64,000 bases of DNA from Bdellovibrio sp. (GTDB taxonomy: Bacteria > Bdellovibrionota > Bacteriovoracia > Bacteriovoracales > Bacteriovoracaceae). The stretch covers positions 1-64,000 of the forward strand of contig DZBG01000002.1 of NCBI GenBank assembly GCA_022729855.1. The letters are read 5' to 3'. The notes under the pieces were generated by a model. The model ran no database searches. It saw only the letters and a list, made by a program, of their open reading frames with translations, and had not been told where the DNA came from. Both the position numbers and the translations under genes were made by a program. How positions within the stretch are numbered: position 1 is the stretch's first letter; every line of letters starts with the position of its first letter. Positions 49,339 to 59,033 of this stretch are shown in pieces.

Positions 49339-51711
49339 CTATTTTATCGTGATTTTAGTCTCACCATCATTTCCATTTTCAGGCACGGCCCACTGAAAAT
49401 CTTGTGAACGCTTGAGATAATCTCTAAGCCATTTTTTAAGAATTCCATCACCATGTCCATGAACGATATTTAAAAATGGAACATCTCCAGAGAGTAAATC
49501 TCCGAGAGCATTTTCAACAAGATTTTGAAAATCGGAAAGTCTCATTCCGCGAACATCGTATTCAAAATTTGTATTACTTGTTTTTTGAATGCTTACACGA
49601 ACTTGATTGTGCTGATTCTGCTGATGTCCTTTATTTTTCGTGAGTGTATTGAATGAAACAGGAAATTTCATCGCACCTTTTCCAATGATCACTTCTTTTT
49701 TTCGTTGATCAAGTCCAAGCACTGTAAAATCTTTTCTCAACTTTAGAGAGTAAACAATATCTCCCACTTTGAGTTCTTCAAATTGAACATGAATCTGCTC
49801 AATGACTTCAGGAGTGATTTCTTCATCCGATGAGAGTTCTCTCACTTTTTGTTGAAGTGTGACTTTCATATCATCTACACGACGTTTCTTATGAATGTTT
49901 CCAATCTTCGCTTCATCAACAAATTGATAGGCTTCAGCAAGAATCTTTTGAACTTCTGTTTTCGCCTTGGCCACTTCTTCTTGAAGCTTGAGTCTTAAAA
50001 TACTCTCCATTGAACCTTTTTGATTACGTAAATCAAGATTCAATTGGTGCTGTTCAGTTAAAAGGGAATCAAGCTCTACTTGTTTTTGAGATACCTTTTG
50101 AAGAAGAGTTTCATAGCTAATATTTTTTGAGTTTAAATACTTTAATGCTTCATCTGGAATGGATGAGACAATAGGATGCCCATTGGCAAGCAGTCTAAAA
50201 ATATCAAGGGCCATTGAACTTCCAGGTGTTCCCCAAATCATTTTATAACTGGGTTTAAGTCCAACAGGGTCAAAGCCAAGATGGGCTGAGATATACTGCT
50301 GATCTTGATGAACTAAAGTTTTAAACATCTGATGATGGGTTGAAACAACGATATGACATTTTCCACGTCTGTGAAGTTCATTAAAATAAGAGAGTGAGAG
50401 AGCAGAGGCTTCATCTGAAGAAGTAGAATTAAAAATCTCATCAATGAGGACAAGGTTACTTTCTCTTAAATGTTCAATCAGTGAAATATAGTTTTTAACT
50501 TCACCTGAGAACGATGAAAGTCCCGATGATAGATTTTGCAGGTCATTTCCAAAATAGAATAGTCCTTCATATGGAAAGAGTTCAGCATGGGTCGCGGGAA
50601 CAAAATGTCCGTGATAATAAAAAAGATAACAAAGGGTAATTGATTTTAGAAAGACGGTCTTTCCCCCAGTATTGGGACCAGAGATAACAATACCGTGATT
50701 GTTCTCAACACATTCCACATCATTTTTAACAGCATTCTTAATCAGTGGATGGAAGAGTTTTCTAATATTAAATCCGGGTGTCGTCTTAGTCTCAGGCATC
50801 GACAAGCCCCAAGATGTCGCAAGCTCTCCTTTAGCGATATAAAGTTCAGCATCCACCATTTGTTGATAGAGAAAACGCAAATCAGGAGCAACAAAAGCAA
50901 GCTGAGTCGAGAATCTAATACAGAGAGTATTGATAAGCTCGTCAAATTTATTCAAAAGCTCCATTCGTCTATTACAAAGTTCTCTGACTATTAAAGGTTC
51001 AACATAAAGAGTTTGTCCGCTATCAGAGCGCGAAACGATAATACCAAGATCCGAGCGATAGGAATCACTTCGAACAGGAACGACATAACGGTCATAAATC
51101 ACATCATAGCTATTGAACTGTAAAACTTTTTGATGATCGTTGTTATTCAACCATTCTTGGATTGAGCGACGTAGTCTTTCCTCTAGTTCTGCAATTCTTT
51201 TTTTGAGTTCAGAAATTTCTGGGTGGCGATCATAAATAAAAGTTCCATCAGGTTCTACTAAGTAGCGAAACTCTTTTAAGAATCTTCTCTGAAAACTCCC
51301 AAAATCTTGGGCCTTAATATTAGCGAGCTCAGTCAGGGCATTTGGCTTTAAATCTGTTTTAATGAGAATGAGAGCTTCAATAAGTTTGGCCAGATCGTTC
51401 AGCTCACGCAAATTGAGAACACCAGCTTTTTCAATAAACTGAATTTTAGCAAGAATGCTCTCATCTGGGACAATCTGCTTAAAAATCTGAATAATCCACT
51501 GCCTGTCCTCATCTGAGAAGAGAGTAAGATAAAGCTGGGTTTTAGCAATTTCAGAATTTAACTCGTTAATTCGGTTAAAGTAGACTGTTTGAGTCGCTCT
51601 ATTCTTATTTTCCTCGAAATAGAAATAAGATTGTATAGAATGAGTAAGGGCATCCCATTCAATGGGAGTCTGTAAACGTTGATTAAGGGACTCTAAAAGA
51701 TTAACTGACAT
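49339..51711 (-). CDS. mutS2: MutS2 ATPase/Smr protein
   Basis: MutS2 is a MutS relative without mismatch-binding domain I. In Bacillus subtilis it has been linked to splitting of collided ribosomes. The 790-residue protein has Walker A GPNTGGKTVFLKS, Walker B LVLIDEIFNST and STHHQMF. A coiled coil and a KOW-like module (LKVGDIVYSLKLRKDF) follow. The C-terminal Smr domain has DVRGMRLSDFQ and VHGHGDGILKKWL. Its ATG (51711-51709) overlaps the ATG of the divergent NFACT gene by two bases within CATG. Confidence 0.92.
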   Translation of the reverse strand: MSVNLLESLNQRLQTPIEWDALTHSIQSYFYFEENKNRATQTVYFNRINELNSEIAKTQLYLTLFSDEDRQWIIQIFKQIVPDESILAKIQFIEKAGVLNLRELNDLAKLIEALILIKTDLKPNALTELANIKAQDFGSFQRRFLKEFRYLVEPDGTFIYDRHPEISELKKRIAELEERLRRSIQEWLNNNDHQKVLQFNSYDVIYDRYVVPVRSDSYRSDLGIIVSRSDSGQTLYVEPLIVRELCNRRMELLNKFDELINTLCIRFSTQLAFVAPDLRFLYQQMVDAELYIAKGELATSWGLSMPETKTTPGFNIRKLFHPLIKNAVKNDVECVENNHGIVISGPNTGGKTVFLKSITLCYLFYYHGHFVPATHAELFPYEGLFYFGNDLQNLSSGLSSFSGEVKNYISLIEHLRESNLVLIDEIFNSTSSDEASALSLSYFNELHRRGKCHIVVSTHHQMFKTLVHQDQQYISAHLGFDPVGLKPSYKMIWGTPGSSMALDIFRLLANGHPIVSSIPDEALKYLNSKNISYETLLQKVSQKQVELDSLLTEQHQLNLDLRNQKGSMESILRLKLQEEVAKAKTEVQKILAEAYQFVDEAKIGNIHKKRRVDDMKVTLQQKVRELSSDEEITPEVIEQIHVQFEELKVGDIVYSLKLRKDFTVLGLDQRKKEVIIGKGAMKFPVSFNTLTKNKGHQQNQHNQVRVSIQKTSNTNFEYDVRGMRLSDFQNLVENALGDLLSGDVPFLNIVHGHGDGILKKWLRDYLKRSQDFQWAVPENGNDGETKITIK

Positions 51712-53056
51712 GATTCAATACTATCTTGATTTAAAAGATTCATTTAATAATTTGTCTGAGTATATCCAGTCTCATGGGCAAATTCAAAAAATTTATAGTA
51801 CCGCGTACTATATATGTTTTACTATCCGTCGCCCTGGGCAAACCATTGGTCTGTATTTCGGTCGAGGTGGCGGATATGAAGGTGTTTGGTTAGGGAAAAG
51901 TGCTCCACCGAGTGAAATTCGTCAACGAGATACATTCTTAGAATATTTTAGACGTTATCTTTCCTGGTGCACCATGCTTGATCTGAGACTTGATGAATCG
52001 GATCGAATTGTTGCTCTTGATTATCAAAAATATGGCGTAAAAAATTCTTTTTTATGGTTCTGGAAAGGTCGTAAACTTTATTTTGTTCATTACTATAAAG
52101 AGACACCAGAATCGCCCATGAAATTATTATTAAGTTGGCATGGAAAGGCCTTTATTCCAACGGAAGATACTCCAGACTTGTTTGCGCTTTTTGACGAGAT
52201 TGGAAGAACGACGGGGAATGAGCAAATACTTAGAAGCCAAAACTTAAAACCCATTGAAGATCTTATTGAGCAAGAACTTAATGAAGTTCGGAACCAAGAT
52301 CAAGGGCCTAAAAAAGTTAATTTCCTCCAACGAAAAAAAGAAAATATTGTCGCCGATTTGAATCGAGCTAAACAGTGGGAAAAACTCCATGAATTATTGG
52401 AGTTGCGCTCAGACTTAGATGGTCACCACGAATTAAAAGTGGCCGATCAGAAAATTAAATTCACATCGGGTCTTAACTCTTATGAGAGAAGAAACTTAGT
52501 TTTTGAAAAAATTAAAAAACTAAAAAAAGGTGAAAGAATTTTAGGCGAGAGACTTAAGCAAGTAGAAGAAGATTTATTAAGTAGCCCAGTTAAAGAAGTC
52601 CTTGAGTCAAAGCTCACGATGGTTAAGCCAGTGTGGGGAATAACAAAAGAAGCTGCAGCACAGAAACCTAAGACCACAAAAAAAGATTATAGAATATTTA
52701 AAATTGGTGAGACTCAGTTTGGAGTGGGACTCAATTCGCAAGGAAATGATGCTTTGAGATCTGAGTGGGGAAAAAAAGACGATTATTGGGTGCATTTAGA
52801 TCAAAAGAAAAGTGCCCACGTGATTATAAAACTTAATTCGAATTTACCAATTCAGTCGGACATTCTAGAGAAAGCAGCCACCTTTGTAGCAGAGTATTCC
52901 GACCATAAAGATCAGTGGATTCCCATTATCTACACCCAAGTGAAAAATTTGAAAGGGGTGACGGGGGCCGCAGGTATGGTAATATATAAAAAAGAAAAAC
53001 ATATCAGCTGTTTACGGCAGGACTTGTCGTCATTATTTAAGGAAGAGGAAGTATGA
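51710..53056 (+). CDS. NFACT-domain protein, RqcH-like ribosome quality control factor
   Basis: RqcH binds 50S subunits with stalled chains and adds C-terminal alanine tails. The 448-residue protein has an NFACT-N like start (IQSHGQIQKIYS, then DLRLDESDRIVALDYQ). The DR pair there matches the residues needed for tRNA recruitment in RqcH. A coiled-coil middle and an NFACT-R domain follow (DYRIFKIGETQFGVGLNS, DDYWVHLDQKKSAHVII, GVTGAAGMVIYKKEKHIS). It is shorter than the typical 550-600 residues, mainly in the middle. The start codon overlaps that of divergent mutS2, so each promoter must lie within the other gene. Confidence 0.72.
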   Translation: MIQYYLDLKDSFNNLSEYIQSHGQIQKIYSTAYYICFTIRRPGQTIGLYFGRGGGYEGVWLGKSAPPSEIRQRDTFLEYFRRYLSWCTMLDLRLDESDRIVALDYQKYGVKNSFLWFWKGRKLYFVHYYKETPESPMKLLLSWHGKAFIPTEDTPDLFALFDEIGRTTGNEQILRSQNLKPIEDLIEQELNEVRNQDQGPKKVNFLQRKKENIVADLNRAKQWEKLHELLELRSDLDGHHELKVADQKIKFTSGLNSYERRNLVFEKIKKLKKGERILGERLKQVEEDLLSSPVKEVLESKLTMVKPVWGITKEAAAQKPKTTKKDYRIFKIGETQFGVGLNSQGNDALRSEWGKKDDYWVHLDQKKSAHVIIKLNSNLPIQSDILEKAATFVAEYSDHKDQWIPIIYTQVKNLKGVTGAAGMVIYKKEKHISCLRQDLSSLFKEEEV

Positions 53057-53850
53057 GGATTATCACATTAATTGCTATCACACTTTATTCAATGAGTTTA
53101 TTTGCGCAAGATCCAATTTCTTATCTTAATGAGTTTGATAAAAAAGTTTACTCATTAAAAACTAAAGGTGTTCAAGATTTTATTGTTGATGTTGAAAGCA
53201 ATAAGCTGACTCAACAAATTAATGAACAAGGTATTTTTGGACGCGTGAACAAACTTACTTTTAGAGTTTATTGGACGGCCAATCCTGAACGTTTGGCCAT
53301 TGATGTTTTAGGACTTCCAGAAGGATTTCGTGAAGTAAAAGAAGAAATGAAATATGGAGTACTTCAACAACTAGAATTATTGCTCCCACAAACAATTGTA
53401 AAAAAGTTTACTGGTTATAAATTTACTCCGAATCCTGGAACAAAAGATCTGATTGCAAAAGATGTTTCAGGAATTGCTTCAATTCCTGTTTTTATTTTGA
53501 AATTTGATAATCAAGATAAGCTTCAAGAAATTGTAGGTAAAAAACCTGTCGGAACAATGAATACAGCTGTCTCATATGAGAAAGAAAGTTTTGCTGATGG
53601 TAAGTATGTTCTTAAAAATCAAACAACGACAGTGAATGAGAATGGACAGACTATAACTGTGAAAAAAGAGCTCAAATACGGTAACTCAAACGGCACGGGT
53701 GTTCTTTCAAGTGTGACAACAACTACACAAACACAAATAGAGAATTCAAAGGCCAAGCCTTTCATTCTCTCTGAGACGCTAAGCTTTGATAATTACAAGA
53801 TTAATACTGGCGGAGCCATGAAGTGGTTCTTGGGTTCTGAAGGCAAGTAA
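53053..53850 (+). CDS. Secreted protein, LolA-like fold possible
   Basis: The 265-residue protein has a signal peptide (IITLIAITLYSMSLFA, probable cleavage before QDP) and overlaps the NFACT gene by 4 nt (ATGA). The mature part alternates strands with a helix (YGVLQQLELLLPQTIV). It has a run of threonine-rich strands (KNQTTTVNENGQTITVKK) that suggests a curved beta sheet, as in LolA/outer-membrane sorting proteins. The homology is not secure. No lipobox cysteine is present, so it is soluble in the periplasm or secreted. Confidence 0.65.
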   Translation: MRIITLIAITLYSMSLFAQDPISYLNEFDKKVYSLKTKGVQDFIVDVESNKLTQQINEQGIFGRVNKLTFRVYWTANPERLAIDVLGLPEGFREVKEEMKYGVLQQLELLLPQTIVKKFTGYKFTPNPGTKDLIAKDVSGIASIPVFILKFDNQDKLQEIVGKKPVGTMNTAVSYEKESFADGKYVLKNQTTTVNENGQTITVKKELKYGNSNGTGVLSSVTTTTQTQIENSKAKPFILSETLSFDNYKINTGGAMKWFLGSEGK

Positions 53851-53900
53851 TTATTACAGGTTACGGCCTTAAAGGTTCAATAAAATGATACTTTTAGGGC

Positions 53901-56900
53901 ATGAGTACACACAGTTTTTCTAAACTATTCCAAGTAGTTGGATTGGCCCTTTTGGCCATGGTGATCTCGTGTACTGGCCAGTCTCCTGCAGATTTAAAAA
54001 ATAAAATTTCAAGCACAGAAGAAAAACTCTCATCAAGTTGTAATGATATCAAGCTTGATGGTGAGCTTCTCACAAAAACAAATATCCAGAAAATTTTTGA
54101 ATGCGGAACTTGGAGCAACCAGTATCCACATTTGTATACAGCTTTGAAATCGATCCCTGAAACTCAACTGAACTCATTATTGGCCCCCTACAATAAAGAA
54201 ATTTTTTACGATAGAAATAAACAGGCCAAATTATTAAATATCTTATCTTCCCATAATACTAAGGGGGACCTGAGTGAGCTTGGTAAGTTTTTAAATAAGT
54301 TATTGGGCGAATATGATGTTCTCTCTTCTCTGGATACTGTACTGGCAGGAAAAAACTTAAACTCGATTGATAGAACTTTAGTTTTTAATGTTTTTTCTAA
54401 AAACAGTGAGGTCAATACTCAGGCAGTAAAATCACTCACAGAAGCCATCAATTTTTACCAAGAAGAAAAAGAAGCGTGGAATCTAGTCTTTTGGAGTTTT
54501 AGCAGGGACTCGTTAATTGATAACGGAAAAATAATATTAAATGATCTCTCTACAATGGATGACAGTATATTCTGGAATTCAATCTCAACGGTCTTAAATA
54601 CAAAAAATGAATTTAATATTAAAGCTTGGGCCCAAACTTCACTCTCATCCCAAAGACCAGAAGCTCTCTTGCAAAACTTACTTACTAATCCTCAGTTAGC
54701 AGAAGACTCAACTGACTTGCTTACTATTTTAGAGAAGGGCCTTGTTTGTGATAATGCAGGATCGGTTTTTGATTTTAATATCAGATCAGAAAAAGAGCTC
54801 ATTTCAAAAATGATAAGCCTAGAGAAAGTTACTCGTGATGAGTATCAAGGAGTCCTTCTTGATTCCATGAGTAAGGTTATTGCTTTTAAAAACTTTTGTG
54901 GAAATAGTGAAAACAAACACTCAATCGATGTCTTTGAAAGGATTCTTGATACTTTAATGTTGGCCTCGGACAATGAACATGATTACAAATTTATCCAATC
55001 AGTTCAGAAAACTTTTCCTAAGGGAAGAGAATTTACCCTCCTTAATCTTTTAGCAAGTCCAATGTTTCAGTCTGTATTTAGTATTGTGAAAGATGTGGAC
55101 TCAGAGGGGAAATCAAACCTTCTAGCAACAAATGCTTTTAAAGTACTTTCAAGTCTTTCAGCAGAAACTCAAACCTTTCTCTCGGAAATTTTGGGATCAG
55201 TGAAGGATGAAGGTAAAAGTAAAACATGGTTCAATAATTGGGCGATCATGTGGCAAAGTCTAAGTGAAATGGAACAACATCACTTTGTGAATTTGTTAAG
55301 TATCGTTTTTGATAATGAAATTAAAGCTGCTAGTGTGGCAAATATTATTGAAAGTGTCGTTTTAGAATATCCTAAACTCACGGCAGAGATCTCATCTCAA
55401 TTTGAAGAACAAAGCTTTTATGAATCACTACGCTTGCACGTAAGTGTCCTCTCTGATCCTTTAGTAAGAGATGATTTGGCCCGGTTCCTTTCAAATGACG
55501 GGCTTATTGGCTTCTTGAAAGTCTTTACTCAGAATAGAGAACAAGTTTTTATAACAAAGAATCCGCTTAAAATTGAAAAAGTAGAAAATCAAAACAATCT
55601 TGTCCAAAGCAGCTCGCTAAGAGCTCAGTCTTTGCAAAGACTATGTTATGAAAAATTAAAAAGTGATTATCTTAAGAATCAAGACTACTACACAATAGTG
55701 AATACATTGCCTGCAGAATGCTTAAATTCGTTAGGGAATCAGGGGCTTGTTGGACAAATTTATCTTTGGATGAATAATCTGAACAATCAGTTTAAAGACG
55801 AACTCAAAAAAGATTTTCATACAGGAACTGGTATCTGGAATCCTGGAATGCTTCAGTTTATCTTTGCTTCAGCAGTAAGGGCCGATATTTATCTAGGAAG
55901 AAGTGAAGGAAAAGGTGTTAAAGCTTGGCTACCTGAAATTCAATCAGATTTAGAAAATCCAATTATTAAAGAAAGAGCAGAGCTTCTTTTACAGATATCT
56001 GCAAAAATGGCAAAAGAGACATCTGTTCTTGATCTCGTGACTAAAGAAATGCAGTCAGCCAGCACTGAGGCCATTAAGAAATATGGAAATTCAGCCTTGA
56101 AATTAATGGGTGGAAAAAGCTCACCTTATTTTAATTCTCGGCCACAAAAAATAAGCTGTAATGATTTAAATCAAAAATTAGGGGCGAATCCTTGTCTGAA
56201 AAAAGACGAGCTTAAAAAAGGATTAAGAGAACTTTTAAGAGTATTTAAAAGAAAGAATGAAAATGGTTCTTCAGTCATAAAATCTCTTCTTTCTGCAATT
56301 CATTCTAAGGGAGGAGTTGAGCTTCCACGTCCTAATAAGAAAACCGAAAAACACGTTATTACTTTGGAAGAAGTGATCCGCTTTTCACACGATCTAAATT
56401 CTGATCAAACTCGTAAAGCCTTTAATTATTATCAAGGAAAAGAAAAGAAAGAATATCAAGGAACTGCTGTTGAAAGGCTTGAAGTCATTATTCGAGACAT
56501 TAGTTTTTTAAACGATTTCTATGGGGCATATTTTAAAAACGAAGTGGCGCAGGCAGAAAATTATCGTGAAAAATTAGAAAGTTCGAACAAGTTAATGAAC
56601 TGGCTGCAAAAGTTTAGTGGTCCGTTTAGAAGTTTTGGTGTTTTTCCAAAGGAAACGAAATGGTTATTAAAGAATGCGAGAGAATCCTATCATTCACTTA
56701 TTGAAGTTGCGGATGAGTATAAGCAACCAGAGGGAAATACGAGAAACTATGCTGATTTTATTCAAAGTGTTTTGATGATTTCTTCTTCGACTTCTCCTCT
56801 GAAAACTCAGAGCTTTGGTGCTTTTAGAAAGCCTGATCCTGATCTTATTAAAAATCATAATGGTATCTTTATTACACAGATCACAGAACTCTCAGGTCTC

Positions 56901-57737
56901 AGACATCTTAGTGCATGGGTTGAGTCTCGATTTGGAAGTCGTTATGCCGAATTTTTAAAATCTGAAGATTTTCAGTCTATTAATAAGAATCTTTTAGCAA
57001 AAACAGATCTTGAAAAATTTGAGAATGCAGGAGTTTATTTATTAGATAAATACTTCGAAGAGGATTCAGACAACTTAGGAATTATGATTGATGATCTCGT
57101 GGATTGGCTTTATCAAGCGACACCTGCAGAAATAAACAGTTTTGAAAATTTGATAGGTAAAGTACTCACACTTATGGCCTCAGAAGGAATGAGTTCAGCA
57201 AATATTGAAACACTTGCTGAGTATATTGATTTAGTTGTTAAACATTGGCCTAAAATAAAAAGCGCTTTTGGAAAGGATATTAATTTTTCAGCTGCTCTAA
57301 ATTTAGGAAATGAAGTTTTTGACCAAGTTTTGGCCAATAAGAAAGAATCTTTTGAACTTATGCCTCTTATAATTAATTTCATAAATAAAATTCCGAAGGC
57401 CGAGAGAGAAGAGTTTTTCTCTCTTAATATGCTTCAAGATACTTCTGCTTTAGTGAAGCATTTTATTAAAAATGATTTAAAAACAAATTTTGATTGGACT
57501 GCAGCATTTAGTGAAATGTTTTTTAGCAATGATGCTGAGATAGCACCCTTTAAAGAAATGTTGAGCGCAATGATCCAGTACCCGCAAAAAGAGATAACTC
57601 TGAGTGATTATGTACTTTTTTTAAGTACTAAATACCAAGGAAGAAGCAGATATGAGCTATTAGTTGAAGAAATTTTCACTAATCAACGTCAAAAATTAGA
57701 AGAATTCCTCGAGTCAACTTTTCAGGCACTCAACTGA
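53901..57737 (+). CDS. Very large lipoprotein of unknown function
   Basis: The 1278-residue protein starts with a signal peptide ending MVISC, a lipobox with cysteine at about residue 24, so it should be lipid-anchored. Thereafter it is mostly helical, with no catalytic motif or obvious internal repeat. Cysteines are scattered, including ECGTW and ISCNDLN...NPCLK pairs, suitable for disulfides. The sequence up to the next gene has no other CDS. Size and helical character recall solenoid-like outer-membrane lipoproteins. Substrate and partner cannot be guessed. It has no recognisable ribosome site, and its start codon is 50 bp after the preceding gene. Confidence 0.85.
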   Translation: MSTHSFSKLFQVVGLALLAMVISCTGQSPADLKNKISSTEEKLSSSCNDIKLDGELLTKTNIQKIFECGTWSNQYPHLYTALKSIPETQLNSLLAPYNKEIFYDRNKQAKLLNILSSHNTKGDLSELGKFLNKLLGEYDVLSSLDTVLAGKNLNSIDRTLVFNVFSKNSEVNTQAVKSLTEAINFYQEEKEAWNLVFWSFSRDSLIDNGKIILNDLSTMDDSIFWNSISTVLNTKNEFNIKAWAQTSLSSQRPEALLQNLLTNPQLAEDSTDLLTILEKGLVCDNAGSVFDFNIRSEKELISKMISLEKVTRDEYQGVLLDSMSKVIAFKNFCGNSENKHSIDVFERILDTLMLASDNEHDYKFIQSVQKTFPKGREFTLLNLLASPMFQSVFSIVKDVDSEGKSNLLATNAFKVLSSLSAETQTFLSEILGSVKDEGKSKTWFNNWAIMWQSLSEMEQHHFVNLLSIVFDNEIKAASVANIIESVVLEYPKLTAEISSQFEEQSFYESLRLHVSVLSDPLVRDDLARFLSNDGLIGFLKVFTQNREQVFITKNPLKIEKVENQNNLVQSSSLRAQSLQRLCYEKLKSDYLKNQDYYTIVNTLPAECLNSLGNQGLVGQIYLWMNNLNNQFKDELKKDFHTGTGIWNPGMLQFIFASAVRADIYLGRSEGKGVKAWLPEIQSDLENPIIKERAELLLQISAKMAKETSVLDLVTKEMQSASTEAIKKYGNSALKLMGGKSSPYFNSRPQKISCNDLNQKLGANPCLKKDELKKGLRELLRVFKRKNENGSSVIKSLLSAIHSKGGVELPRPNKKTEKHVITLEEVIRFSHDLNSDQTRKAFNYYQGKEKKEYQGTAVERLEVIIRDISFLNDFYGAYFKNEVAQAENYREKLESSNKLMNWLQKFSGPFRSFGVFPKETKWLLKNARESYHSLIEVADEYKQPEGNTRNYADFIQSVLMISSSTSPLKTQSFGAFRKPDPDLIKNHNGIFITQITELSGLRHLSAWVESRFGSRYAEFLKSEDFQSINKNLLAKTDLEKFENAGVYLLDKYFEEDSDNLGIMIDDLVDWLYQATPAEINSFENLIGKVLTLMASEGMSSANIETLAEYIDLVVKHWPKIKSAFGKDINFSAALNLGNEVFDQVLANKKESFELMPLIINFINKIPKAEREEFFSLNMLQDTSALVKHFIKNDLKTNFDWTAAFSEMFFSNDAEIAPFKEMLSAMIQYPQKEITLSDYVLFLSTKYQGRSRYELLVEEIFTNQRQKLEEFLESTFQALN

Positions 57738-57781
57738 GAATCTGACTAAAATAATCACACGCATTTAATTAAGCTAATACA

Positions 57782-57809
57782 TTGAGACTCAATCTATTAC
57801 AGATATAAT
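57782..57809 (+). promoter_or_regulatory. Sigma-70-type promoter upstream of the RlmI-like gene
   Basis: TTGAGA (57782-57787) and TATAAT (57804-57809) are spaced by 16 bp, a strong match. The expected start near 57816 leaves about 18 nt before ATG 57834, enough for its AAGGA ribosome site. Confidence 0.75.
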
Positions 57810-57833
57810 ATTAAGACTGTAAGGATGAGAAAA

Positions 57834-59030
57834 ATGAAATTAGTAAACTTGAAGAAAAATGGTCTAAATCGTATAAAATCAGGTCACGATGAACTTCGGG
57901 CCGATGATATCGAAAATAGTATAAAGTCTTTTATTCCTGGTGAATGGATTGCACTGACTTCATTAGAGGGCCAGTGGCTGGCTTTTGTGAATCCTTTAGT
58001 TGTAGCACCCAGTAGTTCAATTACAGTCTTAAGGGATTTAGATAAAGCTGAGCTCACTCAAGACATAGACATAATTGCTAAAAAATATTTAAAAGAAAAA
58101 TTAGAAAAGTCATACTCTCGACGTAGTAAATTAAAAAACTATTTAGATGGGTGTCGATTAGTTTATGGAGCCTCAGATGATCTACCTGGGCTTCAAGTCG
58201 ACTTATTTACTAATGCCTGTTTTATTCAAATCAATACAGCGGGAATTGACACTTACAGAGAGTTTGTAAAAACAACTCTGGAAACTTTAACTTCTCGCCA
58301 ATGCTATTTTCTTGATAATCAAAAATATAGAGAAAAAGAATCTCTTCCCATCTTTGAAACCGAAGCCATTCCAAGTCTTGTTATCAAAGAAAATGGACTG
58401 GATCTTTATGTAAGGTCGGAAGTGCTTCAGAAAGTTGGATACTACTATGACCATAGAGAAAATCGCCGCGTTCTCATTGATTTGATAAATAGAATGAATC
58501 ACAAATTCACCTCTGGTGTGGATCTGTTTTGTTATGTCGGTTCTTGGGGCCTTCATGCTCTTAAAAGTGGCGTAGAGCATATGAGCTTTGTTGATCAAGG
58601 TGACTTTTCCATTGAAATTAAAAAGAATCTTGAATTGAATAAGTTTGACGACAGAGGAAGCTATACACGCGCTGATGTTTTTAAATATCTTGATCAATGT
58701 GTTGCAGAAAATACAAAGTTCGATCTTATTCTCTCTGATCCTCCTGCCTTTGCTAAAAGTGCTGCTCAAAAGAAAGGGGCTATTGAGGGATATCACAAGC
58801 TTCACAAAAAAGTTCTTAAAGTCGCAGCCCCATGGTCATTAATTGGATTTTCTTCGTGTACTCATTATGTCACTCAGGAAGAATTTCAAAGAACAATTAT
58901 TGAAGAAGCGGCTAAAGAAAAAAGAAATATTCACCTCGTTTATCAAGGCCTTCAAGGTTGGGATCATCCAGTTAAAACAACAATGGATAAAGCTAATTAT
59001 ATTAAAAGTTTTTTTTATATCGTGGAGTAA
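57834..59030 (+). CDS. RlmI-like class I rRNA cytosine-C5 methyltransferase
   Basis: The 398-residue protein has an N-terminal PUA-like region (residues 1-65) and a Rossmann methyltransferase domain. The SAM motif is GVDLFCYVGSWGLHAL, and the ILSDPPAFAKS and SSCTHYV motifs are characteristic of RlmI/YccW-type 23S rRNA m5C1962 enzymes. ATG 57834 is chosen because AAGGA is spaced 8 nt before it; ATG 57825 would overlap that site. The gene ends 3 bp before moxR, so it may form an operon with the Bat genes. Confidence 0.85.
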   Translation: MKLVNLKKNGLNRIKSGHDELRADDIENSIKSFIPGEWIALTSLEGQWLAFVNPLVVAPSSSITVLRDLDKAELTQDIDIIAKKYLKEKLEKSYSRRSKLKNYLDGCRLVYGASDDLPGLQVDLFTNACFIQINTAGIDTYREFVKTTLETLTSRQCYFLDNQKYREKESLPIFETEAIPSLVIKENGLDLYVRSEVLQKVGYYYDHRENRRVLIDLINRMNHKFTSGVDLFCYVGSWGLHALKSGVEHMSFVDQGDFSIEIKKNLELNKFDDRGSYTRADVFKYLDQCVAENTKFDLILSDPPAFAKSAAQKKGAIEGYHKLHKKVLKVAAPWSLIGFSSCTHYVTQEEFQRTIIEEAAKEKRNIHLVYQGLQGWDHPVKTTMDKANYIKSFFYIVE

Positions 59031-59033
59031 GTT

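Noticed and set aside
58287-58805. 172-residue minus-strand frame within the RlmI-like gene
   Set aside because: The plus strand has full methyltransferase motifs, and the minus frame has no ribosome site or recognisable domain.
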